Shown here piece by piece: positions 18,746 through 29,262 of a DNA stretch of 38,030 nucleotides. This DNA is from Prosthecobacter debontii (lineage in GTDB: Bacteria; Verrucomicrobiota; Verrucomicrobiia; Verrucomicrobiales; Akkermansiaceae): assembly GCA_945869465.1 (NCBI GenBank), contig CAMBPB010000025.1, positions 1-38,030 of the forward strand. The letters run 5' to 3'. A program made the position numbers and the translations under genes. Within the stretch, counting starts at the first letter, position 1, and each line of letters starts with the position of its first letter. Below the pieces are notes generated by a model. The model was not told the origin of the DNA. It saw nothing but the letters and a program-made list of their open reading frames with translations, and searched no databases.

Positions 18746-21700
18746 CTAACGAGTCTGACGGTTCTGGCGGGAAATGATCACGGTGGATGCTAGGCCGCAA
18801 CCGACGACGATTCCGAACAGGATGAAAGCGCCAAATTTCTGCGTCTCGATCTCGCCGGTGGGTTCCACGAATTTCGAGTTCGGGGGCGGCGCGGTTCCCG
18901 CCCAAGGCAGCGGTTTTTTCAAGGCGTGGAAAACGTGCCGGGGCTCCTTGTTGCGGTAGTCGTTGCGGAACGTTTCCGCCTCCCGGACCAGCAGATCGAT
19001 CCGCTCGTTGACGAAAAACTCCGATGCCGGGCGCGCCTTGGGGTCGTTTTCCGGCCAGACCTTCATAGTCTCCACCTCGAGGCGGGTTCCCGAACTGGAA
19101 ACCCGCCGGATCCGCGCGACGAGCGCGGCGGCCTCCTCCTTGCTGGAAGCGCCGGCGGCTAGCAGCCTGCGGAGTCCTTCCTTGGCGAGCTCGAAGCGGT
19201 CCGCCTCCTCGGCATCCATCGGGGTTTCGAGTTGGCGGACGCGGTCAATCCGGCGTTGGAGGCGGATGCGCTCGACCTCGAAGGGATTGCGCAGCGCCTG
19301 GGCCACGACCATGGCCTCATAGGCATAACGCAGCGGCATCACGGTGGCCGGCACCGGCACGCCGCCGCGTTCGCGGATGTCCTTGGCGTTTTGAAACAAG
19401 CCGCGGTTCATTTCCCGATAGGGAACGAGCGCTCCGGCCAGCAGCATCTGGGGAACCAGCAGCAGCGGCACGGAGGTGAGTGCGGCGCGTTCGGTCGTGA
19501 CGAGCGACGAAACCACCAGCGCCATCGCGGTGCCGGTCCAGGCGGTGAGCGTCATCCACAGCCAGTGGTGATAGAGCATGCCCTCGATTTCCAGGAAGTG
19601 GTTTCCCACAATCAGATAGCTGAGGCACTGGAGCGCGGCGACCAGGCCGAGCGCCGAGAATTTCGCGGCCACGTAGGATGCGGCGCCCGGCTGGCAGTTC
19701 CGCTCGCGCCGCAGGATCGGGCGGTCGCGCAGCACTTCGGTCGCCGAGTTGGTCAGCCCGAGGAACATCGCCACCGTGGTGCTGAGAAACAGATAGGCCG
19801 GAATGTGCAGGGCGGTGGCGAATTGATAGGCTCCTTCCGGCGACGAGCGCAGGGTGTTGGCGATCAAGGCGGCGAGCAGGGGGGCCTCCAGACAGGTGCT
19901 GTAAATGGTGCCGCGGGTCCGCAGTTTGGAGAGCAGCGAGCGCAGGAAATGGGTGGCGAAAACCGCGAGCACCGCGTGCATCCGCCGCGCGGGTTTCGGC
20001 GGCAGCGGCAGGCGCTCGCCCTGCTTTGGCTCGGCCAGCCGCGAGATCGGGCCACCGCTGACTTTCAGGGCCTGCATCAGGTCCGCGCTCTCGAAGCGTT
20101 CCTGCCAGAACGACGGCGGGAACCGCCGCGCGGCGCCGGTGTTGGAGCCGCCGCCAATCGCGCTGAGCGGAGTCTCGAGCACGTCAAACACGAAGTCCGC
20201 GCCGAGCGGGGACTTGGCGGTGACGGACGGGTGGGCGATGCCAAGTTCCTCGCAGGCGTCGCGGAAATAACCGACCATTCCCGCCGGGGTCCCGAAGTAG
20301 GCGAGACGGCCGCCGCTATCTAGCAGCAACACCTTGTCGAACAAGCGCAGCACCGGCGCGCCCGGGCGGTGCAGTGAGGCGATCACGATTTTTTCCCGTG
20401 CCAGTGAGCGCAGGGTTTCCGCGACGTGTTCCGAGTCCTTCGACGAGAGGCCGGAGATGGGTTCGTCAAACAGAAACACCTCCGCGCGGCTGCCGAGGTC
20501 CACGCCGAGATTGAGCCGGCTGCGCTCGCCGCCCGACAGGGTTTTATCGCCGGGCGCGCCGACCTGGCGGCGCGCGATGGATTGCAGGCCGAGCTCGGCG
20601 AGCATGCTGTCCACACGGCGCTCGTGTTCCGCCAGGGAAAGCGCCGGGCGGCGGATGGTCACCGCGTGGCGCAGGTGTTCGCGTACGGTTAGCTGCGGAT
20701 TGAGCGCCTCCTCCTGCGGCATATGGGCGATGAAGGGCACCAGATGCTCGCAGCGTTCATACAGGGAAATCCCGTTCAGCTTCACCTTGCCGCGGGTGGG
20801 TTCCCTTTGGCCTGACATCACCGCTAACAACGTGCTCTTGCCGCTGCCGCTGGGGCCGATGATGCAGAGCATCTCACCGCGTTTCACCTCGAAGTTGAGG
20901 TGATCCAGCGCCCGCGATTCCGGCCCGAAATCGTGAATCAAATCCTCAACCTGCAACAACTCGATCAAGGTGCGCTCCTCATCCAGGAAACCCTCGCTGA
21001 ATCGGCAGCGCACCGCCTGACTGCCGGACAAGCGAATCAGCGAGCCATCCTTCAAAGTGGCGGACAGGCGCACCGGCACGCCATCCACCAGGATCGGCCC
21101 GTTGCTCTCCCGGATCTGCAGTTCGCCTTCCGCACGCTGCGCGTCATAACGAATGAACATCACCGTTTTCGGCGAAAGCTTCGGGCCTAACAACAAGTCG
21201 CCCTGTGACAGCGCGGAGGCGTCGTTCGAAACCAGGTATTCCTGGCGGTCGCCCGCGAGGCGGAAGCGCCGGCCGGATTGGGTGGCCTTGCGCCGGAGAT
21301 CGTTGATCGAAAGGCTGAAGCCGGACTCGTCGCCCAGCCGCTCGTGATTCCGGCAGAGCACCACTTCGCCTTTTTTCAGCGGTCCGCGGCTGCCCGCGTG
21401 AAGCCCCGTATCGCTCAAGGCCTCGACTTCCGCCTCCAGCCCGAAACGCACCCGCAGCGCGCTCTGGCGGCCGCGGGTGCGCTCGGCCGTGAGTCCGGCG
21501 TCGCCTTCCTCCAGATAGATCGAGGGCGCGTTGCCCGTGCGTTTCACGTCGAGGAAAAACATCAGGTCCTCGTAACTCAAGGTCCATCCCGGCACCACCA
21601 GCGGCTGGCGCTCGCGCATCCGCAGGAACGAACCGGTCTCCACCGACCTGCCGCGGATCCACAGCGGCGCGGCTCCGGTGTTTCTCACCAAGATCAAGTC

Positions 21701-22306
21701 GCCCGCCCGATACACCCGGAATTCGTGATCGACCGCCGCCGGCGGCAGCATGACGTCCACCCCGTCCCTGCCGAAAATCAGCCGTTCGAATGGCAGCTTT
21801 TCGTCAGTGGGCTCCTCCTCGTCCGCCCGCATTTCCCGCAGGATCGCCGTGCCGAATTCCGGCTGGCCCAAGCGGCGCATGAACACCTCGAAACTCGCCC
21901 GATTTCGCTCCGAGCGGCCGGCCGCATCCACCAGGGTGAACAATTGCAGCCCGAGAGCCAGCTTGCCGGAATCGTCGTAACTATCCTTCAACTCCACTGC
22001 CAATCCCTGCAACGGCCGGGGATTCCTCACCGCCCGTTGCAAGCGCCGTCCCAGCCAGCCGTGATCCACTTCGGGAAACGCGCTGCGCAACATATCGAGA
22101 ATCATGTCCCCTTCCAAGGGACTCAGTTCGCCGTCCAAGGTCGCAAAGGCCGCAAAGGCATCGATCAACACCCCCACCTGGGCATCCGCGCCGGGGCGCA
22201 GGGCGCGCAGCCGTGCCACGCCTGGAATGGTCCGCAGCCAGCGCAGCACACGCGCCCTTGCGGGCGTGGCGCGTGGCCGGGGTTTGAAGGGCGGGAGCAG
22301 TTCCAC
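18746..22306 (-). CDS. TerB-like/FHA-like domain ABCG-type transporter
   Basis: A 1186-residue fusion. Residues about 41-160 are a TerB-like helical domain ([20 protein letters not shown] with acidic metal-site-like residues). Residues about 170-440 hold two beta-rich FHA-like segments, the second ending [19 protein letters not shown], without a clear canonical phosphothreonine site (G-R, S-x-x-H). An ABCG-type ATPase follows: Walker [10 protein letters not shown] (484-492), Q-loop MPQEEA, signature LSGGERSR (590-597), Walker [14 protein letters not shown]-loop SLHRPG. ABC2-type membrane helices occupy about 800-1030, and a last helix lies near 1155-1180. The layout is similar in spirit to mycobacterial Rv1747 (FHA plus ABCG). 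The substrate is unknown. It is divergent from ftsH, 159 bases apart. Confidence 0.88.
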   Translation of the reverse strand: MELLPPFKPRPRATPARARVLRWLRTIPGVARLRALRPGADAQVGVLIDAFAAFATLDGELSPLEGDMILDMLRSAFPEVDHGWLGRRLQRAVRNPRPLQGLAVELKDSYDDSGKLALGLQLFTLVDAAGRSERNRASFEVFMRRLGQPEFGTAILREMRADEEEPTDEKLPFERLIFGRDGVDVMLPPAAVDHEFRVYRAGDLILVRNTGAAPLWIRGRSVETGSFLRMRERQPLVVPGWTLSYEDLMFFLDVKRTGNAPSIYLEEGDAGLTAERTRGRQSALRVRFGLEAEVEALSDTGLHAGSRGPLKKGEVVLCRNHERLGDESGFSLSINDLRRKATQSGRRFRLAGDRQEYLVSNDASALSQGDLLLGPKLSPKTVMFIRYDAQRAEGELQIRESNGPILVDGVPVRLSATLKDGSLIRLSGSQAVRCRFSEGFLDEERTLIELLQVEDLIHDFGPESRALDHLNFEVKRGEMLCIIGPSGSGKSTLLAVMSGQREPTRGKVKLNGISLYERCEHLVPFIAHMPQEEALNPQLTVREHLRHAVTIRRPALSLAEHERRVDSMLAELGLQSIARRQVGAPGDKTLSGGERSRLNLGVDLGSRAEVFLFDEPISGLSSKDSEHVAETLRSLAREKIVIASLHRPGAPVLRLFDKVLLLDSGGRLAYFGTPAGMVGYFRDACEELGIAHPSVTAKSPLGADFVFDVLETPLSAIGGGSNTGAARRFPPSFWQERFESADLMQALKVSGGPISRLAEPKQGERLPLPPKPARRMHAVLAVFATHFLRSLLSKLRTRGTIYSTCLEAPLLAALIANTLRSSPEGAYQFATALHIPAYLFLSTTVAMFLGLTNSATEVLRDRPILRRERNCQPGAASYVAAKFSALGLVAALQCLSYLIVGNHFLEIEGMLYHHWLWMTLTAWTGTAMALVVSSLVTTERAALTSVPLLLVPQMLLAGALVPYREMNRGLFQNAKDIRERGGVPVPATVMPLRYAYEAMVVAQALRNPFEVERIRLQRRIDRVRQLETPMDAEEADRFELAKEGLRRLLAAGASSKEEAAALVARIRRVSSSGTRLEVETMKVWPENDPKARPASEFFVNERIDLLVREAETFRNDYRNKEPRHVFHALKKPLPWAGTAPPPNSKFVEPTGEIETQKFGAFILFGIVVGCGLASTVIISRQNRQTR

Positions 22307-22465
22307 ACGGGTTTTCTAGGCAGACACACCGCCCGCCCGCAAGACCCACGCAAAAAGGGGTTTGCTTTTTACCCTCTTCGGCTATCCTCGCTTGCTCCCG
22401 GAGCCCTCGACGGCAGTGGCCACCGCGCCCCGATCCTCCAGTCATCCGGGAATTTTCACGCAATC

Positions 22466-24826
22466 ATGTCTGACTCACCGAATCCCACACCTCCGCCAAA
22501 CACTCCAAACCGTCCTCCAGGCGAGGCCACGGGTTTCAATTGGCGTTTGCTGATCTTGCTTGGGGTGGCCGCCATCATCCTCGGTTTGGCATTCTTCGGC
22601 CCGGCGATGAACAAATCCGCCAAAGTCCTCAGCTATTCGCAATTCCGCCAGGCGTGGGACCAGGAACGCATCATCACCGACGATCCGAAACGCCCGCTCA
22701 AAGTCGTCACCAGCGACAGCGCCTACGATGCCACCATTTCCGGCTGGGAGAAACCGCCGATGGTCCCACCGAAGGATCCACAGATCAAACGCACCACATT
22801 CCGGGTGCTCGTGAATCTCGACCTCCAAGGGGATCAACTGCGTGACATGCTCGGGGATGATATCCGCATGCAGCAGGTTGACGCCAAATCCGAGCTTCCA
22901 ATCGAAGGCGATGTGGAAACCCTCTCGCTGGCAGAATTCCGCAAATCCAATGCCTCGGGCCACATCAAAACCACCGACTTGGAAAACCCGCTGCGTGTTC
23001 TGACCACCCCCGGGTCAAGGGATGCGGTGATCGTCGGCACCCGCGAAATCGTCACCAACCTCGTCGCCCCCAAGGACGCCGCCGGCAAGCCCATCGAAGC
23101 GGTGCCATTCAACGTCACGGTTTCCATTCCGATCCTCGCGGACGACCTCAAGACGCTCGTGCAAACCAAAGCCGGTTACAGCCGCACCACGGACTATCTG
23201 AAAGACGCGTTGTTCACCTTCCTGCCGTTCCTGCTCATCATCGGCATCCTGTTTTTCCTGTTTCGCCAGCAAATGAAATCCGCCGGCCGCGGCGCGATGT
23301 CCTTCGGCAAGAGCAAGGCCCGCCTGCTCACCATGGATCGCAACAAGGTGACCTTCAAGGACGTCGCCGGCATCCAGGAAGCCAAGGAAGAGTTGTTTGA
23401 AATCGTCGATTTCCTGCGCGACCCCCGCAAATTCCAGAAACTCGGCGGCTCGATTCCCAAGGGCGTCCTCATGGTCGGCGCGCCCGGCACCGGCAAAACC
23501 CTGCTGGCCCGCGCCATCGCCGGCGAGGCGGATGTCCCGTTCTTCTCAATCTCCGGTTCGGACTTCGTGGAAATGTTTGTCGGCGTCGGCGCCTCCCGCG
23601 TCCGCGACATGTTCGAACAAGGCAAAAAACACGCGCCCTGTTTGATTTTCATCGATGAAATCGACGCCGTCGGCCGCCACCGCGGTCACGGCATGGGCGG
23701 CGGTCACGACGAACGCGAGCAAACCCTCAACCAATTGCTGGTCGAAATGGACGGCTTCGACACCCAGGAAGGCGTCATCATCATCGCCGCCACCAACCGC
23801 CCGGACGTGCTCGATCCGGCGTTGCTCCGGCCCGGCCGGTTCGACCGCCAAGTCACCATCAACCTGCCCGACGTCAACGGCCGCGAGGAAATCCTCCGCG
23901 TCCACGTCAAGAAGATCAAACTCGCCGCCGGCGTGGATCTCTCCAAGATCGCGCGCGGCACGCCCGGTTTCTCCGGCGCGGAACTGGCCAACCTCGTCAA
24001 CGAGGCCGCGTTGCTAGCCGCCCGCCGCGGACTCAATGCCGTGACGCTCGACGAAATGGAGGAGGCCCGCGACAAGGTCCGCTGGGGCCGCGAACGCCGC
24101 AGCCTGGCGATGTCCGACAAGGAAAAAACCGGCACTGCTTGGCACGAAGCCGGCCACGCCTATCTCAACATGGTGCTGCCTCACACCAACCCGCTGCATA
24201 AGGTCACCATCATCCCGCGCGGCCCGTATCTCGGCGCCACGATGTATCTGCCGGAAGGCGATAAATACTCGACCCAGCGCAAAGAGGCGCTCGCCAATCT
24301 CATCGTCACCATGGGCGGCCGGATCGCCGAGGCGTTCCACAGCGAGGATGTTTCCAACGGCGCTTCCGGCGATATCCGCCAGGCCACCTCGCTCGCCCGC
24401 CACATGGTTTGCGAATGGGGCATGAGCGATCAACTCGGCATGGTCGAATACGGCGAAGGCGACGGCCCGGTCTTCCTCGCCCGCGAAATGGCCCGCCCGC
24501 GCAACTACTCGGAAGAAACCGCCCGCGTCATCGACTCCGAAATCAAGCGCCTCATCGACGAAGCCTACGCAACCGCCGAACGCATCCTCACCGAAGGCCG
24601 CGACAAGGTGGAACTCATCGCCAACGCCCTGCTGGAGTTCGAGACGCTCGATTCCAACCACCTTCGCGACATCATTGAGTTCGGCGCAATGAAGAACCCG
24701 CCATCGGCTCCCAAGCCGCCGCCGGTCCCCGATGAGTTTAAGAAAAAACCCGCCGCCAAAACCGCCGAAGACGACCGCCCCGAAGACGACGGTCCGATCC
24801 CCGGCGCTGTCGGCGCCACCGCCTGA
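22466..24826 (+). CDS. ftsH: ATP-dependent zinc metalloprotease FtsH with a duplicated periplasmic domain
   Basis: A 786-residue inner-membrane AAA protease from ATG 22466 ([10 protein letters not shown]). TM1 is at 26-45 and TM2 at about 246-267. Between them lie about 200 residues, far more than the usual ~70; they contain two similar halves (about 56-129 and 153-231), each with an S-x-x-[QE]FR start, a PL[KR]V[VL]T strand and a closing LxxDxLxxxL-type helix. The cytoplasmic part is standard: Walker A GAPGTGKT (338-345), Walker B IFIDEID (394-400), the pore [32 protein letters not shown], zinc site HEAGH (560-564) and Asp636 in SGDIRQAT. The tail is Pro/Lys/Asp-rich. The longer frame upstream is antisense to the ABC gene. 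A TTGCTT..TATCCT pair near 22362 is a weak promoter candidate. Confidence 0.97.
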   Translation: MSDSPNPTPPPNTPNRPPGEATGFNWRLLILLGVAAIILGLAFFGPAMNKSAKVLSYSQFRQAWDQERIITDDPKRPLKVVTSDSAYDATISGWEKPPMVPPKDPQIKRTTFRVLVNLDLQGDQLRDMLGDDIRMQQVDAKSELPIEGDVETLSLAEFRKSNASGHIKTTDLENPLRVLTTPGSRDAVIVGTREIVTNLVAPKDAAGKPIEAVPFNVTVSIPILADDLKTLVQTKAGYSRTTDYLKDALFTFLPFLLIIGILFFLFRQQMKSAGRGAMSFGKSKARLLTMDRNKVTFKDVAGIQEAKEELFEIVDFLRDPRKFQKLGGSIPKGVLMVGAPGTGKTLLARAIAGEADVPFFSISGSDFVEMFVGVGASRVRDMFEQGKKHAPCLIFIDEIDAVGRHRGHGMGGGHDEREQTLNQLLVEMDGFDTQEGVIIIAATNRPDVLDPALLRPGRFDRQVTINLPDVNGREEILRVHVKKIKLAAGVDLSKIARGTPGFSGAELANLVNEAALLAARRGLNAVTLDEMEEARDKVRWGRERRSLAMSDKEKTGTAWHEAGHAYLNMVLPHTNPLHKVTIIPRGPYLGATMYLPEGDKYSTQRKEALANLIVTMGGRIAEAFHSEDVSNGASGDIRQATSLARHMVCEWGMSDQLGMVEYGEGDGPVFLAREMARPRNYSEETARVIDSEIKRLIDEAYATAERILTEGRDKVELIANALLEFETLDSNHLRDIIEFGAMKNPPSAPKPPPVPDEFKKKPAAKTAEDDRPEDDGPIPGAVGATA

Positions 24827-25416
24827 TCTTCGCGATCGGCAGGGCCGAGCCGCTCCGCTCCGCCCGCTATCTTTGGGCTCCGCCCGGTCCGCGCTCCACT
24901 CCCATTGCGTCTATCTGATTTCAAACCCAAATGGGAAGTTGGAACCGCGAACCAACGGACACGCATAAGGCTCAAAAAATCAACATCTTGAACCATTGCC
25001 CACCTGCGCCGTCAGCCAACACACGGGGGCACCTTGGCAGCCAGGAACCAAGCCCCAAGCATCCCTCTGGCAATGGATCTACCCACTGGAAGCCGACGCC
25101 AAAAGTAGAGCGGAGAAACCCGCTTGTCCTTTGTAGGCGGGAGAATGAAGGCTCAGTAGCCGATGATCAACACCGTCGCCTTCTTCACGTCGTCCACCAT
25201 CGCTTCGAATTTCTGCTCGTGGGTCTTCGCATCGGGCATTCCCTCGCCGTGCCTCGGGCACGGCTTCGCGAAAGCCGAGCAGATAACAGCCCCTGCTGCC
25301 GGAGCGCAAGTTGGCACCGCCCATCTACGCGACCGGCGCTTGCTTGGATGCATCATTCCAGCAAAGAGCGGAGCCAGACAGTGGCACGTTCGTGTGATCG
25401 CCCGCGGCGAGGGGAG
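24827..25416. other. 590-base gap with no intact gene
   Basis: Between ftsH and the DUF1592 gene (convergent) no full gene can be supported. On the minus strand, a frame ending at 25153 reads GEGMPDAKTHEQKFEAMVDD then VKKATVLIIGY, protein-like and possibly the tail of a lost gene. On the plus strand near 25070-25130 a frame reads SLWQWIYPLEADAK, which vaguely recalls an integrase core, but the similarity is weak. An inverted pair CCCGC/GCGGG lies at about 25118-25142. These traces suggest decayed or mobile DNA. No terminator is clear. Confidence 0.4.
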
Positions 25417-27783
25417 CTAGTTCGCATGGATGAAATTCCCGCTCCTGGTGATTTCCCGGATGAGCGACCGCAGCCTGTAGCCTTCCTTCCCGGCCTTTTC
25501 GACAATCGTATCGACTGTCAGGGCATCGGCGGGACCGAGTTCCCGCGAGAGGGCGAATCTCAGGAGGTGGGCCGTGAAGGCCTTCGCAAATCGCCGGTCC
25601 TCCTGAAGGATCACCTGCTTGAAGCGCACGATGCCGTCGAAATCGTATTGTTTCATCAGGGTGCCGCTGGGATCGACTTGCCGGCCGTTGTCATATTTGT
25701 CCCGCCACCGCCCGGTGATGTCGAAATTCTCGAGGGCGAATCCGAGGGGATCGAGCCGGGCGTGGCAACCCGCGCAGTCCGGGTTTTCGCGGTGGAGGGC
25801 GAACTGTTCGCGGATGGTGAGGTTCTTGGCGCTGATGTCCTCCTCATTCAGCGGCGGGATATTGTTCGGTGGCGGGGCCGGAGGGTCGTTGAAGATCACC
25901 CCGATGACCCAGGCCCCCCGTGCGATGGGGTGGGTCCGGGTGGGACCGGAGGTCATGCTCAGCATCGCGGCATTGGTGATCACGCCCCCATAGCGCGGAT
26001 CCGAAGCCGCCACCCGCGCGAAGGTCTGCGAACGCATCTTCTTGCGCATCTCGTCGTCGAAGCGACGCTCGGCGTCCTCTTGGGCATTCTTCGGAAGCTG
26101 GTTTTTGGGAACCTTCTTCAGGGCGGCTTCGGACTCCTCCAGTGTTCGGCGCAAGGCATCCCGGCTGTTCCTCACGTCCGGGCTCATCGCCTGGAGGAGA
26201 TCCTCCTCGGAAACGTGATTGGTGCCGCTGCCGGAGGCGGTGACTTCGTCCGCGGAACGGGCGCGATCATGCGCCAAGATTCCCGCGCGCACCGTTGCCA
26301 CCAGCGTTTCCAGCTCAGCCCGGGTTGTCTGGATCGTTTCCTGCAGGGATTCGCGCAGCTCGTCCTTGGCCAGGTTTGCGGCGGCGATCGGTTCGGGATC
26401 GACCTGTGGGGGGCGCAGGTCGGAGGTGTACCAATCCTTGAGGAACTCGCTCTGATAAGCGAAGGCGGGGGTGATGAGCTCGGTGACGGGCCGGTCCTCG
26501 ACAAACACCGCATCGAACAGCAGCAGAGGCTCCAGCACCATCTGGAGACTGGCCGGATTGTCCTGGTCGAGCCTGAAAAGCCTGGCGAGCTTGGGATCCG
26601 GGGTGGCTGCAAGGACGTTCTCGAGTTGCATCCATTGGGCGGGGAAGGCGTCGAGAAAACGCTCGATTTTCGGGTCGCTGAGCATTCGGGTGACGGTTTC
26701 GTCGAACACCCCGGGCCGGGCCAGTTCGCCGCTTCCGGCCAGTTGCAGGAGTTGCTGGTCCGGGATGCTGCCCCAGAGGAAGAAGGAAAGATCGGAGGCG
26801 ATCACGAAGAGATCCTTTCCGGCGCCGGACTTGCCGGGACGGTAGAGGAAACGGGGGGACGACAGGACCGCCGAGGCCGCCTTTTTCATGCTGTCGGTGA
26901 ACGACAATCCCTGTTGGATTCTGGACAAGGTGTAGGCCGTGTAGCGATCCAGGGTTTCGGGATCGATCGCGGCGCGGAACGCCTGCGGCAGAAAGTGCCC
27001 GAGGCGGGTGCGGACTTCCTTTTCCAGATCCGTTCCGGCGGCTGGCTCTCCGAAGAATTGGCTCCAAACCCCCACCGTCTGCCGGTTGAAATCCGGGCTG
27101 TTGAGAATGGACAGACTGAGCTTTAGGAAGGTGTCCAGCAACAGGGGTGACAGGGTCAGTTGGTTCGCTTGGTTGTCGAATCCATGCGCGGCGCGCAAGT
27201 CCTTCGGAAAAGAGAGCACTCCCGCGAGGCCGCCGGTTTCCCGGAGAGACTGACAGGTCACCGCGACTTGATCCGGCATTTTGCCGTTTGCCGGGAAAAG
27301 GTGGTTCCCATGGCGCGTCATCAGCTTTTCGGGAAGCGCGAAGAGGTCCCGGTTCATCTGGAAGAGATCCCGGATCGCGTTGTTGTATTGGAAGCGGTTC
27401 AAGCGCCGCAGCCGCGCGCCTGTCACCTCCCCGGAGGACACCGACTTCCGGAGCATCGTCTTGAGACTGGCGAGCAGCTTGGCGCGATCCGGTTCTTCCG
27501 GTTGCGGCTCATCTTCGGGCGGCATGTCGCGGGCCTCGATCACCTCGATCATGCCGTGGATCAGGTCCGGCTTGGCCAGCAATTGTTCCACGGTCGTGAC
27601 CTCGACGAGGTTGACGTCTCCCTTCACCTTCTTGTCACCATGGCACTTCGCGCAATGCTCGGTGAGCAACGGCTTCATGAAGGTGTCGAATTCGGCGGCA
27701 TCCGGCACTTCCGCCAGAAGTCGGAGGGGGAGCAGGAGGCAACTCCCGAAAATGATCTGCCGGATGAACATGGATCGGAGCAT
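25417..27783 (-). CDS. PSD1-type cytochrome/DUF1592-DUF1588 domain exported protein
   Basis: A 788-residue exported protein with signal peptide MLRSMFIRQIIFGSCLLLPL. An N-terminal cytochrome-like segment holds CAKCHG (about 44-49). DUF1587-, DUF1592-, DUF1588- and DUF1585-like blocks follow: RLRRLNRFQYNNAIRDLF, SSPRFLYR, then RTHPIARGAWV and NPDCAGCHARLDPLGFALEN near the end, which brings a second C-x-x-C-H. The closing FAKAFTAHLLRFALSRELG and SRSGNFI-like ends are typical. Such proteins are expanded in Planctomycetota and Verrucomicrobiota; a role in periplasmic electron transfer tied to glycan use is guessed in the literature, without a firm reaction. It begins one base after the DUF1552 gene stops, so the pair is one operon. 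Confidence 0.92.
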   Translation of the reverse strand: MLRSMFIRQIIFGSCLLLPLRLLAEVPDAAEFDTFMKPLLTEHCAKCHGDKKVKGDVNLVEVTTVEQLLAKPDLIHGMIEVIEARDMPPEDEPQPEEPDRAKLLASLKTMLRKSVSSGEVTGARLRRLNRFQYNNAIRDLFQMNRDLFALPEKLMTRHGNHLFPANGKMPDQVAVTCQSLRETGGLAGVLSFPKDLRAAHGFDNQANQLTLSPLLLDTFLKLSLSILNSPDFNRQTVGVWSQFFGEPAAGTDLEKEVRTRLGHFLPQAFRAAIDPETLDRYTAYTLSRIQQGLSFTDSMKKAASAVLSSPRFLYRPGKSGAGKDLFVIASDLSFFLWGSIPDQQLLQLAGSGELARPGVFDETVTRMLSDPKIERFLDAFPAQWMQLENVLAATPDPKLARLFRLDQDNPASLQMVLEPLLLFDAVFVEDRPVTELITPAFAYQSEFLKDWYTSDLRPPQVDPEPIAAANLAKDELRESLQETIQTTRAELETLVATVRAGILAHDRARSADEVTASGSGTNHVSEEDLLQAMSPDVRNSRDALRRTLEESEAALKKVPKNQLPKNAQEDAERRFDDEMRKKMRSQTFARVAASDPRYGGVITNAAMLSMTSGPTRTHPIARGAWVIGVIFNDPPAPPPNNIPPLNEEDISAKNLTIREQFALHRENPDCAGCHARLDPLGFALENFDITGRWRDKYDNGRQVDPSGTLMKQYDFDGIVRFKQVILQEDRRFAKAFTAHLLRFALSRELGPADALTVDTIVEKAGKEGYRLRSLIREITRSGNFIHAN

Positions 27784-27784
27784 C

Positions 27785-29134
27785 TTAGGTCCAGAGCTCG
27801 GAGATCACCCCGGAGCTGTCCGCGTAGCGGTCGATTTCCAGGCCCATCAGCTTGGCGAGAGTCAGCCACATATTGGAGTTGAGCGTGCCGCTCTTGCACT
27901 GGATGAAGCGCCCCTGCTTGATCTGGCCTTGGCCCCTGCCGGCGACGATCAGCGGCAGATCGAAGTATTGGTGGGTGGCGCCATCGCCAAGGCCGGCGCC
28001 GTAGGTCACGATGGAGTTGTCCAGAAGGGAGCTGCCGTCCGCTTCCTTGATCGCCTTCATCCGCTCCAGCAGATAGGCATACTGCTCCATGTGGAAAATG
28101 TCGATTTTCTGCAGGTCCTTGTAGCCGTCGCCCTTCTGGTTGTGGGTCATGGTGTGGTGTTGGACCGGCTTGTCGAAGACCCCCTCGTAAAGCAGGGTGG
28201 CGTCCCATCGTTCGGGGCCGACCATGAAGGTGGAGACATTCGTGATCCCCATTTGCAGGGCGAGCAGCATCAAGTCAATTTGTAGCCTGATGTATTCGCC
28301 CCGGGGCAGGATCTCGTTCTTCGGGACATGCACTGCGGCTCCATCGAGCAGCTTCCCCATCTTGGCGATCCGGATCTCGATCTCGCGGATCATCCCCATA
28401 AATTCGGCGAGCGTCTCCCGGTCGTCGCGCCCGAGTTTCTTCGCGAGGGTTTTGGCATCCGCCAGCATCAGGTCGGTGACGTCGTCAAGGTGAGTCCGGT
28501 AGCTGCCGGCCATGAAGAGCCGTTCGTAGAGTTTTTGCGGATCCTTGATGGACGGGGCGATGCGATCCGGCCCATACCACGAGATGTTGTCGAAATAGAT
28601 GTCCTCCTTGCCGGCCTTGAAGCCGTTGCAACTGATCTCGAGGGTATTGAAAGGGGTGGCCCGGCCGATGTGATCGCCGATGACCTGGTCCAGGCTCCGG
28701 CCGTTCGGATGGCGCATGCCCTTGTCCGCCGCCTGCTCGGGCGACACGCTCGTCAAGTAACACGAGGCGCCCTGCGCATGGACGTCCTGACCATCCTGGT
28801 AGGTGCGGTCGAGGCCGGTCACCAAGGTGAAATCCTTGGTGAGCCCCGCCAAGGGCTGCATGCTTGACGTCAGATCCAGCGGATAGATGCCCGGGTTGTT
28901 CTGAATCCGCGTCTGGTTCTTGAGCTTTTCGGCGTCGAAACCTCCGACAAAGCCGGGGACCTCGGATCGCTCCTCGCCCGGGAAAAAGCAGCGGCGCACC
29001 AGACCATTGGGGACATACATCATGACCAGCTTTTTGGAAGGAAGAGTCGCCTTGGTGAGTGCCGCCCCGAGGGAAGGGAGGAATGGCAGGGTCAGCAGAG
29101 CACCCTGAGTTCGCAGGAATTGGCGCCGGTTCAT
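27785..29134 (-). CDS. DUF1552-family Tat-exported protein
   Basis: A 449-residue protein with a Tat-type start, MNRRQFLRTQGALLTLPFLP. The body is DUF1552: MMYVPNGLVRRCFFPGE, DFTLVTGLDRTYQ, DVHAQGASCYLTSV, SLDQVIGDHIG, and near the end SLLDNSIVTYGAGLGDGATH. The fold resembles a sulfatase/alkaline-phosphatase-like hydrolase, and the Cys of ASCYLT and His of DVHAQG are likely important, but no reaction is known. It is always found with DUF1592-type proteins; here it comes first in the transcript and the DUF1592 gene follows after one base. Usually the order in relatives is the reverse. Confidence 0.92.
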   Translation of the reverse strand: MNRRQFLRTQGALLTLPFLPSLGAALTKATLPSKKLVMMYVPNGLVRRCFFPGEERSEVPGFVGGFDAEKLKNQTRIQNNPGIYPLDLTSSMQPLAGLTKDFTLVTGLDRTYQDGQDVHAQGASCYLTSVSPEQAADKGMRHPNGRSLDQVIGDHIGRATPFNTLEISCNGFKAGKEDIYFDNISWYGPDRIAPSIKDPQKLYERLFMAGSYRTHLDDVTDLMLADAKTLAKKLGRDDRETLAEFMGMIREIEIRIAKMGKLLDGAAVHVPKNEILPRGEYIRLQIDLMLLALQMGITNVSTFMVGPERWDATLLYEGVFDKPVQHHTMTHNQKGDGYKDLQKIDIFHMEQYAYLLERMKAIKEADGSSLLDNSIVTYGAGLGDGATHQYFDLPLIVAGRGQGQIKQGRFIQCKSGTLNSNMWLTLAKLMGLEIDRYADSSGVISELWT

Positions 29135-29262
29135 GGTCGTCGGGGGATGGGACGGTTTGGGTTCATTGAATGAAAGGAAAATGATGGCATCTCAGGCAAC
29201 ATTCATACAATCACAGGATCGTGCGACCCGAATGGGTGCGAATCGACTTTCAGCCCCCTGCC

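Noticed and set aside
21278..22465. Upstream extension of the ftsH frame
   Set aside because: It is antisense to the ABC-type gene and has no family-like residues; ftsH starts at 22466.
25070..25130. Weak integrase-like string SLWQWIYPLEADAK
   Set aside because: Too short and too loosely similar to claim a recombinase; kept only as a note in the gap entry.
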